Positions 1-7,679 of a stretch of 22,661 nucleotides of DNA are shown here, piece by piece. Every line of letters starts with the position of its first letter. The stretch's first letter is position 1. Origin of the DNA: CAIVND01 sp035532075 (GTDB lineage: Bacteria > Actinomycetota > Acidimicrobiia > Acidimicrobiales > Bog-793); assembly GCA_035532075.1 (NCBI GenBank), contig DATKRV010000025.1:1-22661 (forward strand), in the 5' to 3' direction. The notes under the pieces were generated by a model. The model was not told the origin of the DNA, searched no databases, and was given only the letters and a program-made list of their open reading frames with translations. The translations under genes and the position numbers were made by a program.

Positions 1-97
1 CTGAGATTGCGCATGGCATCTGAGAGATCCCCTCGTCCAGCGTGTGGATGACCCTGTGAGGTAGTTGGGGATGAACGGTGGATCACCGAAATTTCCT

Positions 98-133
98 GTC
101 AACAACTTCGGGATTTCGAAAATACTTGTTGAC
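98..133. repeat. Nested inverted repeat (hairpin)
   Basis: GTCAACAA at 98-105 is the reverse complement of TTGTTGAC at 126-133. Inside it, TTCG at 107-110 pairs with CGAA at 117-120 around a six-base loop. The arms are perfect but short. The right arm also contains TTGACG (129-134), which could be a -35 box, so the repeat could be an operator overlapping a promoter. No clear -10 box follows. Confidence 0.4.
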
Positions 134-331
134 GCATCGCAATTGAGCGAACAGTATTCGTGCTGCGAGGTCAACTGCGTTCAAACGTGCGAGATCGGTT
201 CGAAACCTTCAGGCGAGAGTCGATCTTGGGCGAGCACGACAGATGGCTTCGGATGGAGTGTGGGAAGACAGCGCTCGATCTTCGGATCATCGTTGTAGCG
301 AGACCTCGGGAGACCGGGCCACGTGGTTGGG

Positions 332-433
332 AACGTCGCAGGACGGCCCCAAGCCCAATGCACTTCAGGTGCATAGGCCCCAGGAGGTGTGATCGGCCTT
401 TGGCCGATCCACTGCCTGGGGTCCTGCCGCGTT
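332..433. ncRNA. Candidate structured RNA element upstream of lgt (class unknown)
   Basis: The segment folds by eye into a three-way junction. An outer helix pairs 332-336 with 429-433 and 338-343 with 422-427, with a single C-C mismatch between the two parts. Inside lie a hairpin with 6-bp arms (358-363 with 369-374) and a longer hairpin. The longer one pairs CCCCAGG at 378-384 with CCTGGGG at 415-421, then 387-389 with 410-412, and is capped by GATCGGCC/GGCCGATC (391-398 with 402-409) around TTT. No poly-T follows, so it is not a standard terminator. I do not recognise a known riboswitch or small RNA. The strand is undetermined, though the + strand would place it in the leader of the gene at 555. 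Confidence 0.4.
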
Positions 434-554
434 CTGGGGATCGACCGAGCGTGCGAGACTCAATGCGGAACCCGTTCGGTGCCACTCTGTTGCTCTACGG
501 CAGAACCACGACCGGCTACCACCCGACAGCTGTGCTGAATTGGAGGTCTGGGCA

Positions 555-1355
555 ATGAGGCCCTTCCCGGTGGTATTCCATATCGGGCCGCTGCAGGTCC
601 ATACCTACGGCATTGGCCTCGCCCTCGCATTCTGGTTCGGCTTCCGATACTTTGCCTACCGGCTACGCAAGAACGGCTACCCCGATGCGTGGCTCTCGAC
701 CACCTTCATCTGGATTGTGGTTGCCTCGGTCGTTGGCGCCCGCCTGGTACACATCATCGCGAACCTTTCGTACTACCAACTCCATCCAGGGGAGATCTTC
801 GCGATCTGGAACGGCGGGCTCTCCTCTTTCGGAGGAATCGCCCTCGCGCTCCCGGTCGGATTAGCGAGCGCTCACCGTCGCTGTCCGACCCTTCGCCCTG
901 CCGACGGACTCGACATCGTCGCGCCTGTGCTCGTTGCCGCATGGGCAGTAGGTCGATTTCTCGGACCCCAGTTCATGGTTGCCGGTGGCGGAAAACCAAC
1001 AAATCAGTGGTTCGGCATGTACTACGCGGGAGAGTTCGGCAAGAGGATCCCCGTACCCATCATTCAAGGAATCGAGTGTCTCACGATCTTCGCGATTCTC
1101 ATTCTCGTCGAGCACTCGCTGAAAAATGCCTGGGTTGTCCGCGGGCTGATTGGCGCTCTGGCAATGGGACTGTGGGGTCTCAGCCGGTTTTTCGACGAAT
1201 ACCTCTGGCTCACCTACGACTCCGGCACCGATGCCGTCGAGATCGCATCAGTATGCATGTTTGTCGCGGGAATGGCGATTGCCCCATGGCGTTTTAAGAT
1301 GCGCATCCCGATCAGCGCGCGCATCGCCGAGAGAGCCTCTACGACCGCAGAGTAA
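555..1355 (+). CDS. lgt: Lgt-family prolipoprotein diacylglyceryl transferase-like membrane protein (divergent)
   Basis: This 266-residue, multi-spanning protein has the Lgt layout. Lgt moves a diacylglyceryl group from phosphatidylglycerol to the lipobox cysteine of prolipoproteins at the outer face of the membrane. Visible family features are HIGPLQVHTYGIG near the N terminus (residues 9-21), GARLVH at 61-66, WNGGLSSFGG at 85-94, GRF at 133-135, and RFFDEYLW at 211-218. The ATG at 555 is chosen because GGAGG lies eight bases upstream; an upstream in-frame TTG at 540 is less likely. The Lgt signature after GR normally reads like GNFxNxE, but here it is LGPQFMVAGGG, so residues usually considered essential are missing. 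It may be a divergent active enzyme or a paralogue with another role. Codon 103 is a rare TTA. Confidence 0.75.
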   Translation: MRPFPVVFHIGPLQVHTYGIGLALAFWFGFRYFAYRLRKNGYPDAWLSTTFIWIVVASVVGARLVHIIANLSYYQLHPGEIFAIWNGGLSSFGGIALALPVGLASAHRRCPTLRPADGLDIVAPVLVAAWAVGRFLGPQFMVAGGGKPTNQWFGMYYAGEFGKRIPVPIIQGIECLTIFAILILVEHSLKNAWVVRGLIGALAMGLWGLSRFFDEYLWLTYDSGTDAVEIASVCMFVAGMAIAPWRFKMRIPISARIAERASTTAE

Positions 1356-1575
1356 GAACGCAATCAACTCAGAGGTGGCGCGACCATAATCGCGGCACTG
1401 CTTTTTCCTCTCGCTGGTGAACGCGGTTTCGAAATTCATGCCGGCACGTCCTCACTCCGGCGGATGATTCTCGCTTCAAATGCCTCGAACGCCAAATGAT
1501 GTCCTCACGGGCGGACTCTGTCGAGGTCTCATCAGACTTGATCGTCTTGTCAAGATGACCCGAGTTCGCTGAGGC

Positions 1576-1588
1576 ATTCGAATCGAAT
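1576..1588. repeat. 13-bp palindrome next to the tRNA gene
   Basis: ATTCGAATCGAAT is a perfect palindrome around its central base and lies five bases beyond the 3' end of the tRNA-Leu gene. There is no T-run, so it does not look like an intrinsic terminator. It could be a protein-binding site, a processing signal or chance. Confidence 0.35.
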
Positions 1589-1593
1589 ATTTG

Positions 1594-1667
1594 TGGGGAC
1601 GAAGGGATTTGAACCCTCACTTGGAGCATTTTAAGTGCCCTGCCTCTACCGGTTGGGCTACGTCCCC
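1594..1667 (-). tRNA. tRNA-Leu(UAA) with a short variable loop
   Basis: A complete 74-nt cloverleaf reads on the minus strand. The acceptor stem is seven perfect pairs (1661-1667 with 1595-1601). The T arm has five pairs around TTCAAAT, and the anticodon stem has five pairs around CTTAAAA. The anticodon UAA lies at 1631-1633, the discriminator is A at 1594, and CCA is not encoded. The D arm has three pairs plus a CA mismatch and the loop AACCGGTAGA, which matches the layout of bacterial tRNA-Leu. The variable loop is only five bases (1619-1623), whereas bacterial leucine tRNAs normally carry a long variable arm. TTA codons exist in this window (for example Leu103 of the Lgt-like gene), so a UUA reader is needed somewhere. 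Confidence 0.85.
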
Positions 1668-1748
1668 ATCATCTGCTCAACGTCAAGCTCACCTTCGAAA
1701 CTCTATGCCTGTCGCATCTACAAGATTGCACCAATATCGGGGGGTGCT

Positions 1749-1777
1749 TTGACATCATCACCCAATGTGGTCACAGT
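1749..1777 (+). promoter_or_regulatory. Candidate promoter of the NlpC/P60 gene (leaderless geometry)
   Basis: A perfect TTGACA (1749-1754) is followed by a 17-base spacer and CACAGT (1772-1777), which keeps only the A2 and T6 of a -10 box. Six bases later the GTG at 1784 begins, so transcription would start at or next to the start codon. No Shine-Dalgarno sequence is visible upstream of the GTG. Confidence 0.4.
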
Positions 1778-1783
1778 TGACGG

Positions 1784-3046
1784 GTGCGCATGATACCAAG
1801 AGTGATGATATTGACGACATCAGTCGCGCTCATTGGGACAATCGCGCCCTTCTTGGCCAGTCAGGCGAACGCGACCGATACCTCTGGAACATCGGCGCAA
1901 TCTCTCAAAGCACAGGCTGCTCAAATCGCTGCGCAGATCACCTATGACACCCAGCAGCTCCAGATCACCGGTGAGCAATACAGCCAGGCGAGTGCGCAGT
2001 ACCAGGCGGACGAGGCAAAGCTCGCCTCGATCCGTCATCGGCTACGTCTTGAGAGCCGTGCGCTGAAATCCGCGCGGCTCAAGATGCGAAGTGCCATTGT
2101 CACCGCGTACGTCTATGGAGTCGGTGCGCAGGCGGAGGCTGTCACCGTCCTCTCGAGTCGAAACCTCACGGACGCGAACACCCTCTCCACCTACGCAAGC
2201 GTTGCAACAACTGAGCTCCATGACGCGGTCGCCGCGGTGACGAGGGCACGGTCGATCATTCTTGCAAACGAGCACTATCAGGTGAGCATTACGTCATCGG
2301 CTGCAAACGCCTCAAGCGCTGCTCAGGTGGCGCGAGCGAGCGCGCAGTCGGCCCAACGAAACGCCAGATCCGAACTGTCGCAGGTGCGGGGCCAACTCGC
2401 GCAGGTCATCGCCGAACAAGAGGCGGCAAAGGCTGCCGCCGCAGCAGCAGCAGCCGCCGCCGCAGCGACGGCCGCGGCACGCTCACAGGATCAGATCCAG
2501 GCCCAGAACGCCTCGATTTTGGCGCAGACCGCCGCCGCGAACGATCCGAGTGGAACCGCGAGCGCGGCAGCAGCGCTCGCCGTAAATGCCTCCGCGACCG
2601 CGAACAACGTCGATGCGCCGACAGTGATCCTCGGCCCTGCAACTACTTCCGGCGATGCGGCAGTCGCTGCAGCCGAATCTGTTCTTGGAGTTCCCTATGC
2701 CTGGGGCGGATCGAGTACGAGCAGCGGCTTTGACTGTTCGGGCCTCACCATGTTCGCCTGGCAGACCGCAGGGATAAGCCTGCCCCACAACGCCTACTTC
2801 CAATATGTCCTTACACAACAGACTGGGCCAATCTCAATCGTCAACAACACGATCACGCTTGAGCCAGGCGACTTGCTCTATTACTTCTTCCCGGACGACG
2901 GTGGTCAACCAGTCACCCATGTCGTGATGTATGTGGGCTCAGGTCCATATGGCACCGATACCGTAATCGCCGCGCCGCAGACCGGAGAGAACGTCATGTA
3001 CGAGCCGATCTACTGGGGCGGCTACATCAGCGCAGGTCAACCCTGA
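1784..3046 (+). CDS. Secreted NlpC/P60-family peptidoglycan endopeptidase with coiled-coil and polyalanine linker
   Basis: This is a predicted secreted hydrolase that would cut peptide bonds in peptidoglycan stems. Residues 1-30 form a signal peptide ending ASQANA. Residues about 35-215 form an alanine- and glutamine-rich coiled coil. A polyalanine linker (about 214-232) precedes the C-terminal NlpC/P60 domain (about 290-415). The catalytic cysteine is C318 in GFDCSG and the histidine is H379 in THVVMYVG. The closing motif AAPQTGENV (396-404) matches RipA-type enzymes. The start is uncertain: GTG 1784 fits a promoter with its -10 box six bases upstream, ATG 1790 is the alternative, and neither has a ribosome binding site. 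The N-terminal half resembles that of the Rpf-like protein at 9724, which suggests a common targeting module. Confidence 0.88.
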   Translation: MRMIPRVMILTTSVALIGTIAPFLASQANATDTSGTSAQSLKAQAAQIAAQITYDTQQLQITGEQYSQASAQYQADEAKLASIRHRLRLESRALKSARLKMRSAIVTAYVYGVGAQAEAVTVLSSRNLTDANTLSTYASVATTELHDAVAAVTRARSIILANEHYQVSITSSAANASSAAQVARASAQSAQRNARSELSQVRGQLAQVIAEQEAAKAAAAAAAAAAAATAAARSQDQIQAQNASILAQTAAANDPSGTASAAAALAVNASATANNVDAPTVILGPATTSGDAAVAAAESVLGVPYAWGGSSTSSGFDCSGLTMFAWQTAGISLPHNAYFQYVLTQQTGPISIVNNTITLEPGDLLYYFFPDDGGQPVTHVVMYVGSGPYGTDTVIAAPQTGENVMYEPIYWGGYISAGQP

Positions 3047-3092
3047 CTCATTCCGACGCGTCAGCGCTTAGAACGCGAGCAGCGCGACGCAC

Positions 3093-3710
3093 CTAGTGTT
3101 TCGCTCCACCCTCTTTGAACCACAACTGCGCATAACGGTCTCGACGTTCCATCCACTCCTCTGCGGTGATCGCGTAACGAACGTGATCCTCCCATGCCCC
3201 ATCGATCTCAAGGTATCTCAGCGCGATACCCTCACCTCGAAGCCAGAGTTTGCGCGCAACCTGTCGACTCGGGTAGTTCCTCGGCACGATGGAGACCTGC
3301 ACGCGATGAAGCGCAAGATCTTCAAAGGCAAAACGAAATAGCAGGGCACATGCCTCCGGGACATATCCGTTTCCGGCAGCCTCTTCGTCGATCCAGTACC
3401 CGATGTAGGCGCCTTGCATCGCACCGCGCTGGATCGAGGAGATATTCGATTCTCCAAGAAAGACGCCATCACGAAACATCCCGAAGGCGAATCCGGTGCC
3501 AAGACCTCGCTCTCGCTCTCTCATCGCACAACGGGCGGCAAAGGTGGGCCGATCCTCCACGGGATATGGCGCTCGCGCTGGCCTTGGCTCCCACTTGATC
3601 AACCAGTCACGGCATCGGGTTCGCACCTCACTCCATGCTCTGTAGTCCTCGATGCGCAGAGAGCGTAGGACTATGCGCCTGCCGGCGAGGGTGGGGTCGA
3701 GGTCGTTCAT
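3093..3710 (-). CDS. GNAT-family N-acetyltransferase (RimJ/RimL-like)
   Basis: The product of about 205 residues has the RimJ/RimL-type acetyltransferase fold, which transfers acetyl from acetyl-CoA to an amine such as a protein N terminus. The start of the domain reads LAGRRIVLRSLRIEDYRAW. The acetyl-CoA-binding region includes GAYIGYWIDEEAAGNGYVPE, followed by FEDLALHRVQVSIVPRNYPS, typical of this subgroup. I chose the ATG at 3710 because the family usually begins just before this first strand; an in-frame ATG at 3752 would add 14 unconserved residues. Neither has a clear ribosome binding site. The gene converges on the NlpC/P60 gene with 46 bases between. The substrate cannot be told from sequence, so ribosomal-protein acetylation is only a possibility. 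Confidence 0.8.
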   Translation of the reverse strand: MNDLDPTLAGRRIVLRSLRIEDYRAWSEVRTRCRDWLIKWEPRPARAPYPVEDRPTFAARCAMRERERGLGTGFAFGMFRDGVFLGESNISSIQRGAMQGAYIGYWIDEEAAGNGYVPEACALLFRFAFEDLALHRVQVSIVPRNYPSRQVARKLWLRGEGIALRYLEIDGAWEDHVRYAITAEEWMERRDRYAQLWFKEGGAKH

Positions 3711-3880
3711 CTGTCGAGAGCATCCATGAGCACTGCCACAATCGCGCCTCATTGAAAGAAGCGCAACTCAGTTTCGGGGCCACCTCCTGGCGACTCTCGA
3801 CCCCAACCTCACGGGCCAAGCGCCTACACTCGCATTCAGGCAAAGACCATCTCTCCTCGGGGACCTGTTGAAAAGGCCAA

Positions 3881-5968
3881 ATGACCGACGCCACGCACAC
3901 CAACGCACGCGCTGAGCACCAAGGGGCCGACGCGCCCTCCAGCTCACCCCCCGACGAAACGACGCGCGAACGAGAACTGCTCGCCAAGATCGCATCACTC
4001 CAGGCCGAACGGAACCTCCTCGGTACGGGCCTCCTCTGGGCGACCGAGCAGCTCAGCCACCTCCTCAGTGCCAGAACGAGCAGCAGTGGCCCACCAAGAT
4101 ACCAACGACGCGACGCACACGGTCGAGACGGAGTGAATCGTCAAGAGGACGACGACATCTGGGCCTTGCGCGAACCTGAGGCCGATGACCCTTACCCGCT
4201 GAGTGCCAGTGAGGATCGACGCGCCTACCATCGCTGGCTCCAGGAGCGACGACAGCCGGTCATCATCGGGGGACCGGAAGACCGCGTTGCAGAATCTTCG
4301 ACGACCAAAGATCCAAAGCGCGCCGAGCCGCTGATCAGCGTTTTGATGCCGGTCTTCCGGACACCACTCTGGGCGCTCCGGCGGAGCATCGGATCGGTAC
4401 TCCAGCAGAGCTTTGCCGACTGGCAACTGTGCATCTGCGACGACGCCTCAAATGACCCGGAGCTCCGCGATTTTCTCGCACAGCTGGCCCGAACAGAGAC
4501 CCGCATCCGCGTCACCGCACTTGCAAAGAACTCCGGAATCTCCGTCGCGACAAATGCTGCCCTCGATCTTTCAAGCGGTCGTTATGTCGCGTTTCTCGAC
4601 CACGACGACGAACTCACCGAAGAGGCCCTCGCGACCGTTGCCGCCGCGGTCGCCGCGTCGCCACAGGCAGAGTTCATCTACTCCGACGAGGACAAGATCG
4701 ATGTCACCGGTGAGCGGTTCGATCCGCTTTTCAAACCCGACTGGTCGCCGGATCTTCTGTTGAGCTTCGCCTATACCTGCCATCTCACGGTCATCTCGCG
4801 CGAACTCGTACAACGCATCGGAGGTCTCCGACCCCAATTCGACGGAAGTCAGGACTACGACCTCGCGCTACGCGCGACAGAGCTGGCGCGCAAGATCGTG
4901 CACATCCCCGATGTCCTCTATCACTGGCGCACGCTTCCCGGCTCCGCAGCCACCGATACCACCTCATCGGTCGCGAAGCCGTGGGCCTACGACGCGGGCG
5001 AGAGGGCGATCGCCGATGCCCTGGCACGACGCAACGAGCCCGGAGAGGTCATACAGGACCCGAAGTATCCAGGTCGTTACCACGTTCGCCGCGCGATAAC
5101 GGGAAGGCCGCGCGTGAGCATCATCATCCCTTTTCGAGACGAACCAAAGATGCTTGCCACATGTATCGAGACGATGCGGCGAGATCCAGGCTACGACAAC
5201 TTCGAGTTTGTCCTCATCGACAACAATTCCGAACTGCCAGAGACCGAGGCACTCCTCGATCGGCTCTCTGAGGACAGCGATGTCATGGTTGCAAGATATC
5301 CAGAGCCCTTCAACTGGTCTGCCGTCAACAACTTCGGGGCGACAAAGGCGACCGGCGAGGTATTTCTTTTCTCAAACAACGACATCGAGGCACACCAACC
5401 CGGTTGGCTAAACGCGATGCTCGGGCATGCCGTTCGACCCGAAGTTGGCGTTGTCGGAGCAAAGTTGATCTATCCCGACGGCTCCATCCAGCATGCCGGG
5501 GTCGTCATCGGACTCGGCGGCATCGCCGGGCACATCCTGCGCGGGCTACCCGCAGATCGGCCGGGTTACAACTCAACCTCGATCGCGACACGCGACTGTT
5601 CGGTCGTAACCGGCGCCTGCCTGATGACACGGCAAGAGATCTTTGAACGAGTCGGGGGGTTCAGCGAGGAACTCGCTGTAGCCTTCAATGACGTGGACTT
5701 CTGCCTCAAGGTCCGGGGACAGGGCCATCTCGTGGTGTACACGCCACTCGCGGAGCTCATCCATCACGAGTCCCGGAGTCGTGGCCACACGGATGATCTT
5801 GTCGAACACGGTGTCATCGTCGCTCGATGGGCGAACGAGATCATCGCAGGTGATCCGTACATGAATAGAAACCTGAGCCACTGGCGCTACTGGTGCCCGC
5901 TCGCTACACCGCAGGAGGACTACCGATGGAAGACCTACCTGGAGAGGTCGATATCGACGCGAAGCTGA
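3881..5968 (+). CDS. Tandem-domain family 2 glycosyltransferase
   Basis: This 695-residue cytoplasmic protein carries two GT-A (GT2) domains, as in bifunctional enzymes that build surface polysaccharides or O-antigen-like glycans. The N-terminal 140 residues are polar, with a possible coiled coil (about 29-63). The first GT2 domain starts at about 150 (PLISVLMPVFR) and has FLDHDDEL at 238-245 as its metal-binding motif. The second starts at about 408 (RPRVSIIIPFRDE), with FSNNDIEA near 495 and FNDVDFCLKV near 607. The gene opens a three-gene run; the next gene begins inside its 3' end (43-base overlap). A GAAAAGG sequence lies just upstream of the ATG. Donor and acceptor sugars are unknown. 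Confidence 0.88.
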   Translation: MTDATHTNARAEHQGADAPSSSPPDETTRERELLAKIASLQAERNLLGTGLLWATEQLSHLLSARTSSSGPPRYQRRDAHGRDGVNRQEDDDIWALREPEADDPYPLSASEDRRAYHRWLQERRQPVIIGGPEDRVAESSTTKDPKRAEPLISVLMPVFRTPLWALRRSIGSVLQQSFADWQLCICDDASNDPELRDFLAQLARTETRIRVTALAKNSGISVATNAALDLSSGRYVAFLDHDDELTEEALATVAAAVAASPQAEFIYSDEDKIDVTGERFDPLFKPDWSPDLLLSFAYTCHLTVISRELVQRIGGLRPQFDGSQDYDLALRATELARKIVHIPDVLYHWRTLPGSAATDTTSSVAKPWAYDAGERAIADALARRNEPGEVIQDPKYPGRYHVRRAITGRPRVSIIIPFRDEPKMLATCIETMRRDPGYDNFEFVLIDNNSELPETEALLDRLSEDSDVMVARYPEPFNWSAVNNFGATKATGEVFLFSNNDIEAHQPGWLNAMLGHAVRPEVGVVGAKLIYPDGSIQHAGVVIGLGGIAGHILRGLPADRPGYNSTSIATRDCSVVTGACLMTRQEIFERVGGFSEELAVAFNDVDFCLKVRGQGHLVVYTPLAELIHHESRSRGHTDDLVEHGVIVARWANEIIAGDPYMNRNLSHWRYWCPLATPQEDYRWKTYLERSISTRS

Positions 5969-6402
5969 TCGTCGAGCGCCTGAGAGAGATCATCAACGAC
6001 GCTCCGGTCGAATATCCGCGCAACTGGGTTCCCCAGGGGACCTTTGATGAACTTCTCGTGCGCACCGAGCGCGAGGCGATCCATTTCCACCCGAGCATTC
6101 ACCATCTCCACCACCGATGGGACATGGGTCCCGCGCGGCACAACGCTGGCTCGGGGAGGGGCCCCAAAGCTCTCTTCCTGAGGGTGGTCGCGCGCCTGAT
6201 GAACTCGGCCTTCGACCGATACTTCACCGAAGAACAGGAGTTTCGCGCTGCGCTCGCCCAGTCAATCGATGCCATCGCCTATCGGGTTGATGAGGTTGCC
6301 GGAAACGATGAGCGGGAAATTCTCGACCTCGTCCGCACAGATCTGCTCTCTCTGTCGAAATACGTCGACGAGCGGATCGGTGAAGCACGAAAAGACCACT
6401 GA
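5926..6402 (+). CDS. Small hypothetical protein of the glycosyltransferase cluster
   Basis: This 158-residue protein is not confidently recognised. The ATG at 5926 is chosen because GGAGG (5914-5918) lies seven bases upstream. It therefore starts within the last 43 bases of the preceding glycosyltransferase gene, in another frame, which suggests translational coupling. The protein is charged and mostly helical by inspection. It has a stretch RYFTEEQEFRAALAQSIDAI in its C-terminal half, followed by more acidic and basic helices. Similar short helical segments occur at the N termini of some polysaccharide-associated methyltransferases and glycosyltransferases, as I recall, so it may be a detached accessory or scaffold subunit. 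No signal peptide or membrane segment is seen. The next gene follows after 14 bases. Confidence 0.7.
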   Translation: MEDLPGEVDIDAKLIVERLREIINDAPVEYPRNWVPQGTFDELLVRTEREAIHFHPSIHHLHHRWDMGPARHNAGSGRGPKALFLRVVARLMNSAFDRYFTEEQEFRAALAQSIDAIAYRVDEVAGNDEREILDLVRTDLLSLSKYVDERIGEARKDH

Positions 6403-6416
6403 GCACACCCGGACAG

Positions 6417-7679
6417 ATGGCATCACCTCGCCCGCGTGGCCACGTCGCGATCATCACCCCGATGTGGGGAGAGGATGAAACTGAGTCCATTGCCGTGATC
6501 CGACTCGTTGCTGGAGCGCTGGCGCGTCATTTCAACATCGATGTCATCCACCTCGACCAATCCGCATTGGCACCTGGCACATACCGCGACAGCGTGTTCG
6601 ATGTCCATCGCTTTCCCGCCGTACTGCCGGATCGACAGCAAGAGTCGCTTCTTCGCGTCGCGCTCGGAATCGATCGCTCCCCCAACCCGCTGCCCGATCC
6701 CCTCACCACCCTTATCGAAGAGCGCGCGTCTGTACGCGGCAACCTCAACGCGTTCATTGATGACCTCGCGCCTCAGGCGATCATCCTGATCGGTTCTGCC
6801 CATCCCTATGACCTCGATGCTCTTTGCTCGACACGTCACCCAAGGATCATCTTCATGCCCCTTGGCGAGCGCATCCTTTCGTTCAATGACCGATCCATCG
6901 ACACGATCATGCATATCGCGGATCTCGTCATTGCATCGGATCCCGGAGAACTGTCGCGCCTCCAGCAGGCGTTCCCGGGGCGTGCGAAATCCATCGTGCC
7001 ACTCGACCTCGCGCTCTCGGTGAACCGCGCCGCGACGAGCGACACGCTCTTTGGCGTCCGCTTCTTTCAGCCCTTCGTCCTCATGATCCGCCGCTTCGGC
7101 GGAGATGAGCGCGTCTGCAGACAACGTGTCACCCATGCGATCGTGACCAGCGTTGCAGGTCCGGTGGAAAGGGACCAGATCAATCAGGAGGACTGGCGAA
7201 CGACGGACGAGATGATCCCAGAGGTGCTCCCGATCTCGGTTGCCGAGGTTGACGGAGGGAGCTGGAAACTCTCGGACAACGTCAACATGTTGCCACTCCC
7301 GGTGAATCCCTCGCGCGTCAACCTCTGGAGGCTCATGGCACACGCACTGTTCACCATCGATCTCCGTCCTGCCACGGCCTTTGGACGAGAGGCAATCGAA
7401 TCGATGATGTTTGACTCCCCGGTGATCGTCCCCGATGATTCGGCGGCGAAGGAACACGTAGAGGCGGCGAATGGCGGACTTTGGTATCGCAACAATGGCG
7501 AACTCCTCGACGCGGTCCGGGTGCTCACCGACCGATCGATCCGCGAGCAGTTGGCCAGAAACGGCCGTGCCTACGTCACGCGACACCACAGTGACCTCGA
7601 TGCCTTCGTCGAACGCATCGGCCGCATCGTCTCGGAATCTCCTTTCACCGATGGCGAGAAGGAGACGCTCACCGGCTGA
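6417..7679 (+). CDS. GT-B fold glycosyltransferase (family 4-like)
   Basis: This 420-residue protein resembles group 1/GT4 glycosyltransferases. These use a nucleotide sugar bound between two Rossmann-like domains. The first strand is HVAIITPMWGED (9-20). The C-terminal donor-binding region reads FTIDLRPATAFGREAIESMM, followed by DSPVIVPDDSAAKEHVEA (about 321-350), which matches the acidic nucleotide-sugar motif of the family. NGGLWYRNNGELLDAVRVL follows, as is usual in GT4 enzymes. The N-terminal half is poorly conserved, so the acceptor is unknown. It is the third gene of the run beginning at 3881, and its start has only a weak ribosome binding site. Its stop overlaps the convergent Ppx fusion gene by 11 bases, leaving no room for a separate terminator. 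Confidence 0.8.
   Translation: MASPRPRGHVAIITPMWGEDETESIAVIRLVAGALARHFNIDVIHLDQSALAPGTYRDSVFDVHRFPAVLPDRQQESLLRVALGIDRSPNPLPDPLTTLIEERASVRGNLNAFIDDLAPQAIILIGSAHPYDLDALCSTRHPRIIFMPLGERILSFNDRSIDTIMHIADLVIASDPGELSRLQQAFPGRAKSIVPLDLALSVNRAATSDTLFGVRFFQPFVLMIRRFGGDERVCRQRVTHAIVTSVAGPVERDQINQEDWRTTDEMIPEVLPISVAEVDGGSWKLSDNVNMLPLPVNPSRVNLWRLMAHALFTIDLRPATAFGREAIESMMFDSPVIVPDDSAAKEHVEAANGGLWYRNNGELLDAVRVLTDRSIREQLARNGRAYVTRHHSDLDAFVERIGRIVSESPFTDGEKETLTG

Larger units (their letters stand above)
1..554. other. Non-coding stretch upstream of the Lgt-family gene
   Basis: I see no convincing gene here. Open frames on both strands are short, arginine- and serine-rich, overlap each other and resemble no family. 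The stretch does contain inverted repeats at 98-133 and a larger nested set at 332-433. A GGAGG at 542-546 serves the gene starting at 555. It could be a long 5' leader, a small RNA gene or the remains of a decayed gene; the sequence alone does not decide. Confidence 0.6.

Noticed and set aside
1..70. TPP riboswitch, suggested by CTGAGA at the window start
   Set aside because: The conserved downstream GAACCTGATC segment and second arm are missing.
295..435. Cobalamin riboswitch, suggested by GGGAGACCGGGCC near 308
   Set aside because: It resembles the B12 box only partly, and the other conserved pieces are absent or in the wrong order.
160..558. Open frame of 132 codons on the + strand upstream of lgt
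   Set aside because: Its product is rich in Arg, Ser and Pro and lacks recognisable motifs. It overlaps other open frames and the inverted repeats, and runs into the ribosome binding site of the real gene.
1369..1629. Minus-strand 86-codon open frame
   Set aside because: It runs out of the 3' half of the tRNA gene and has no family features.
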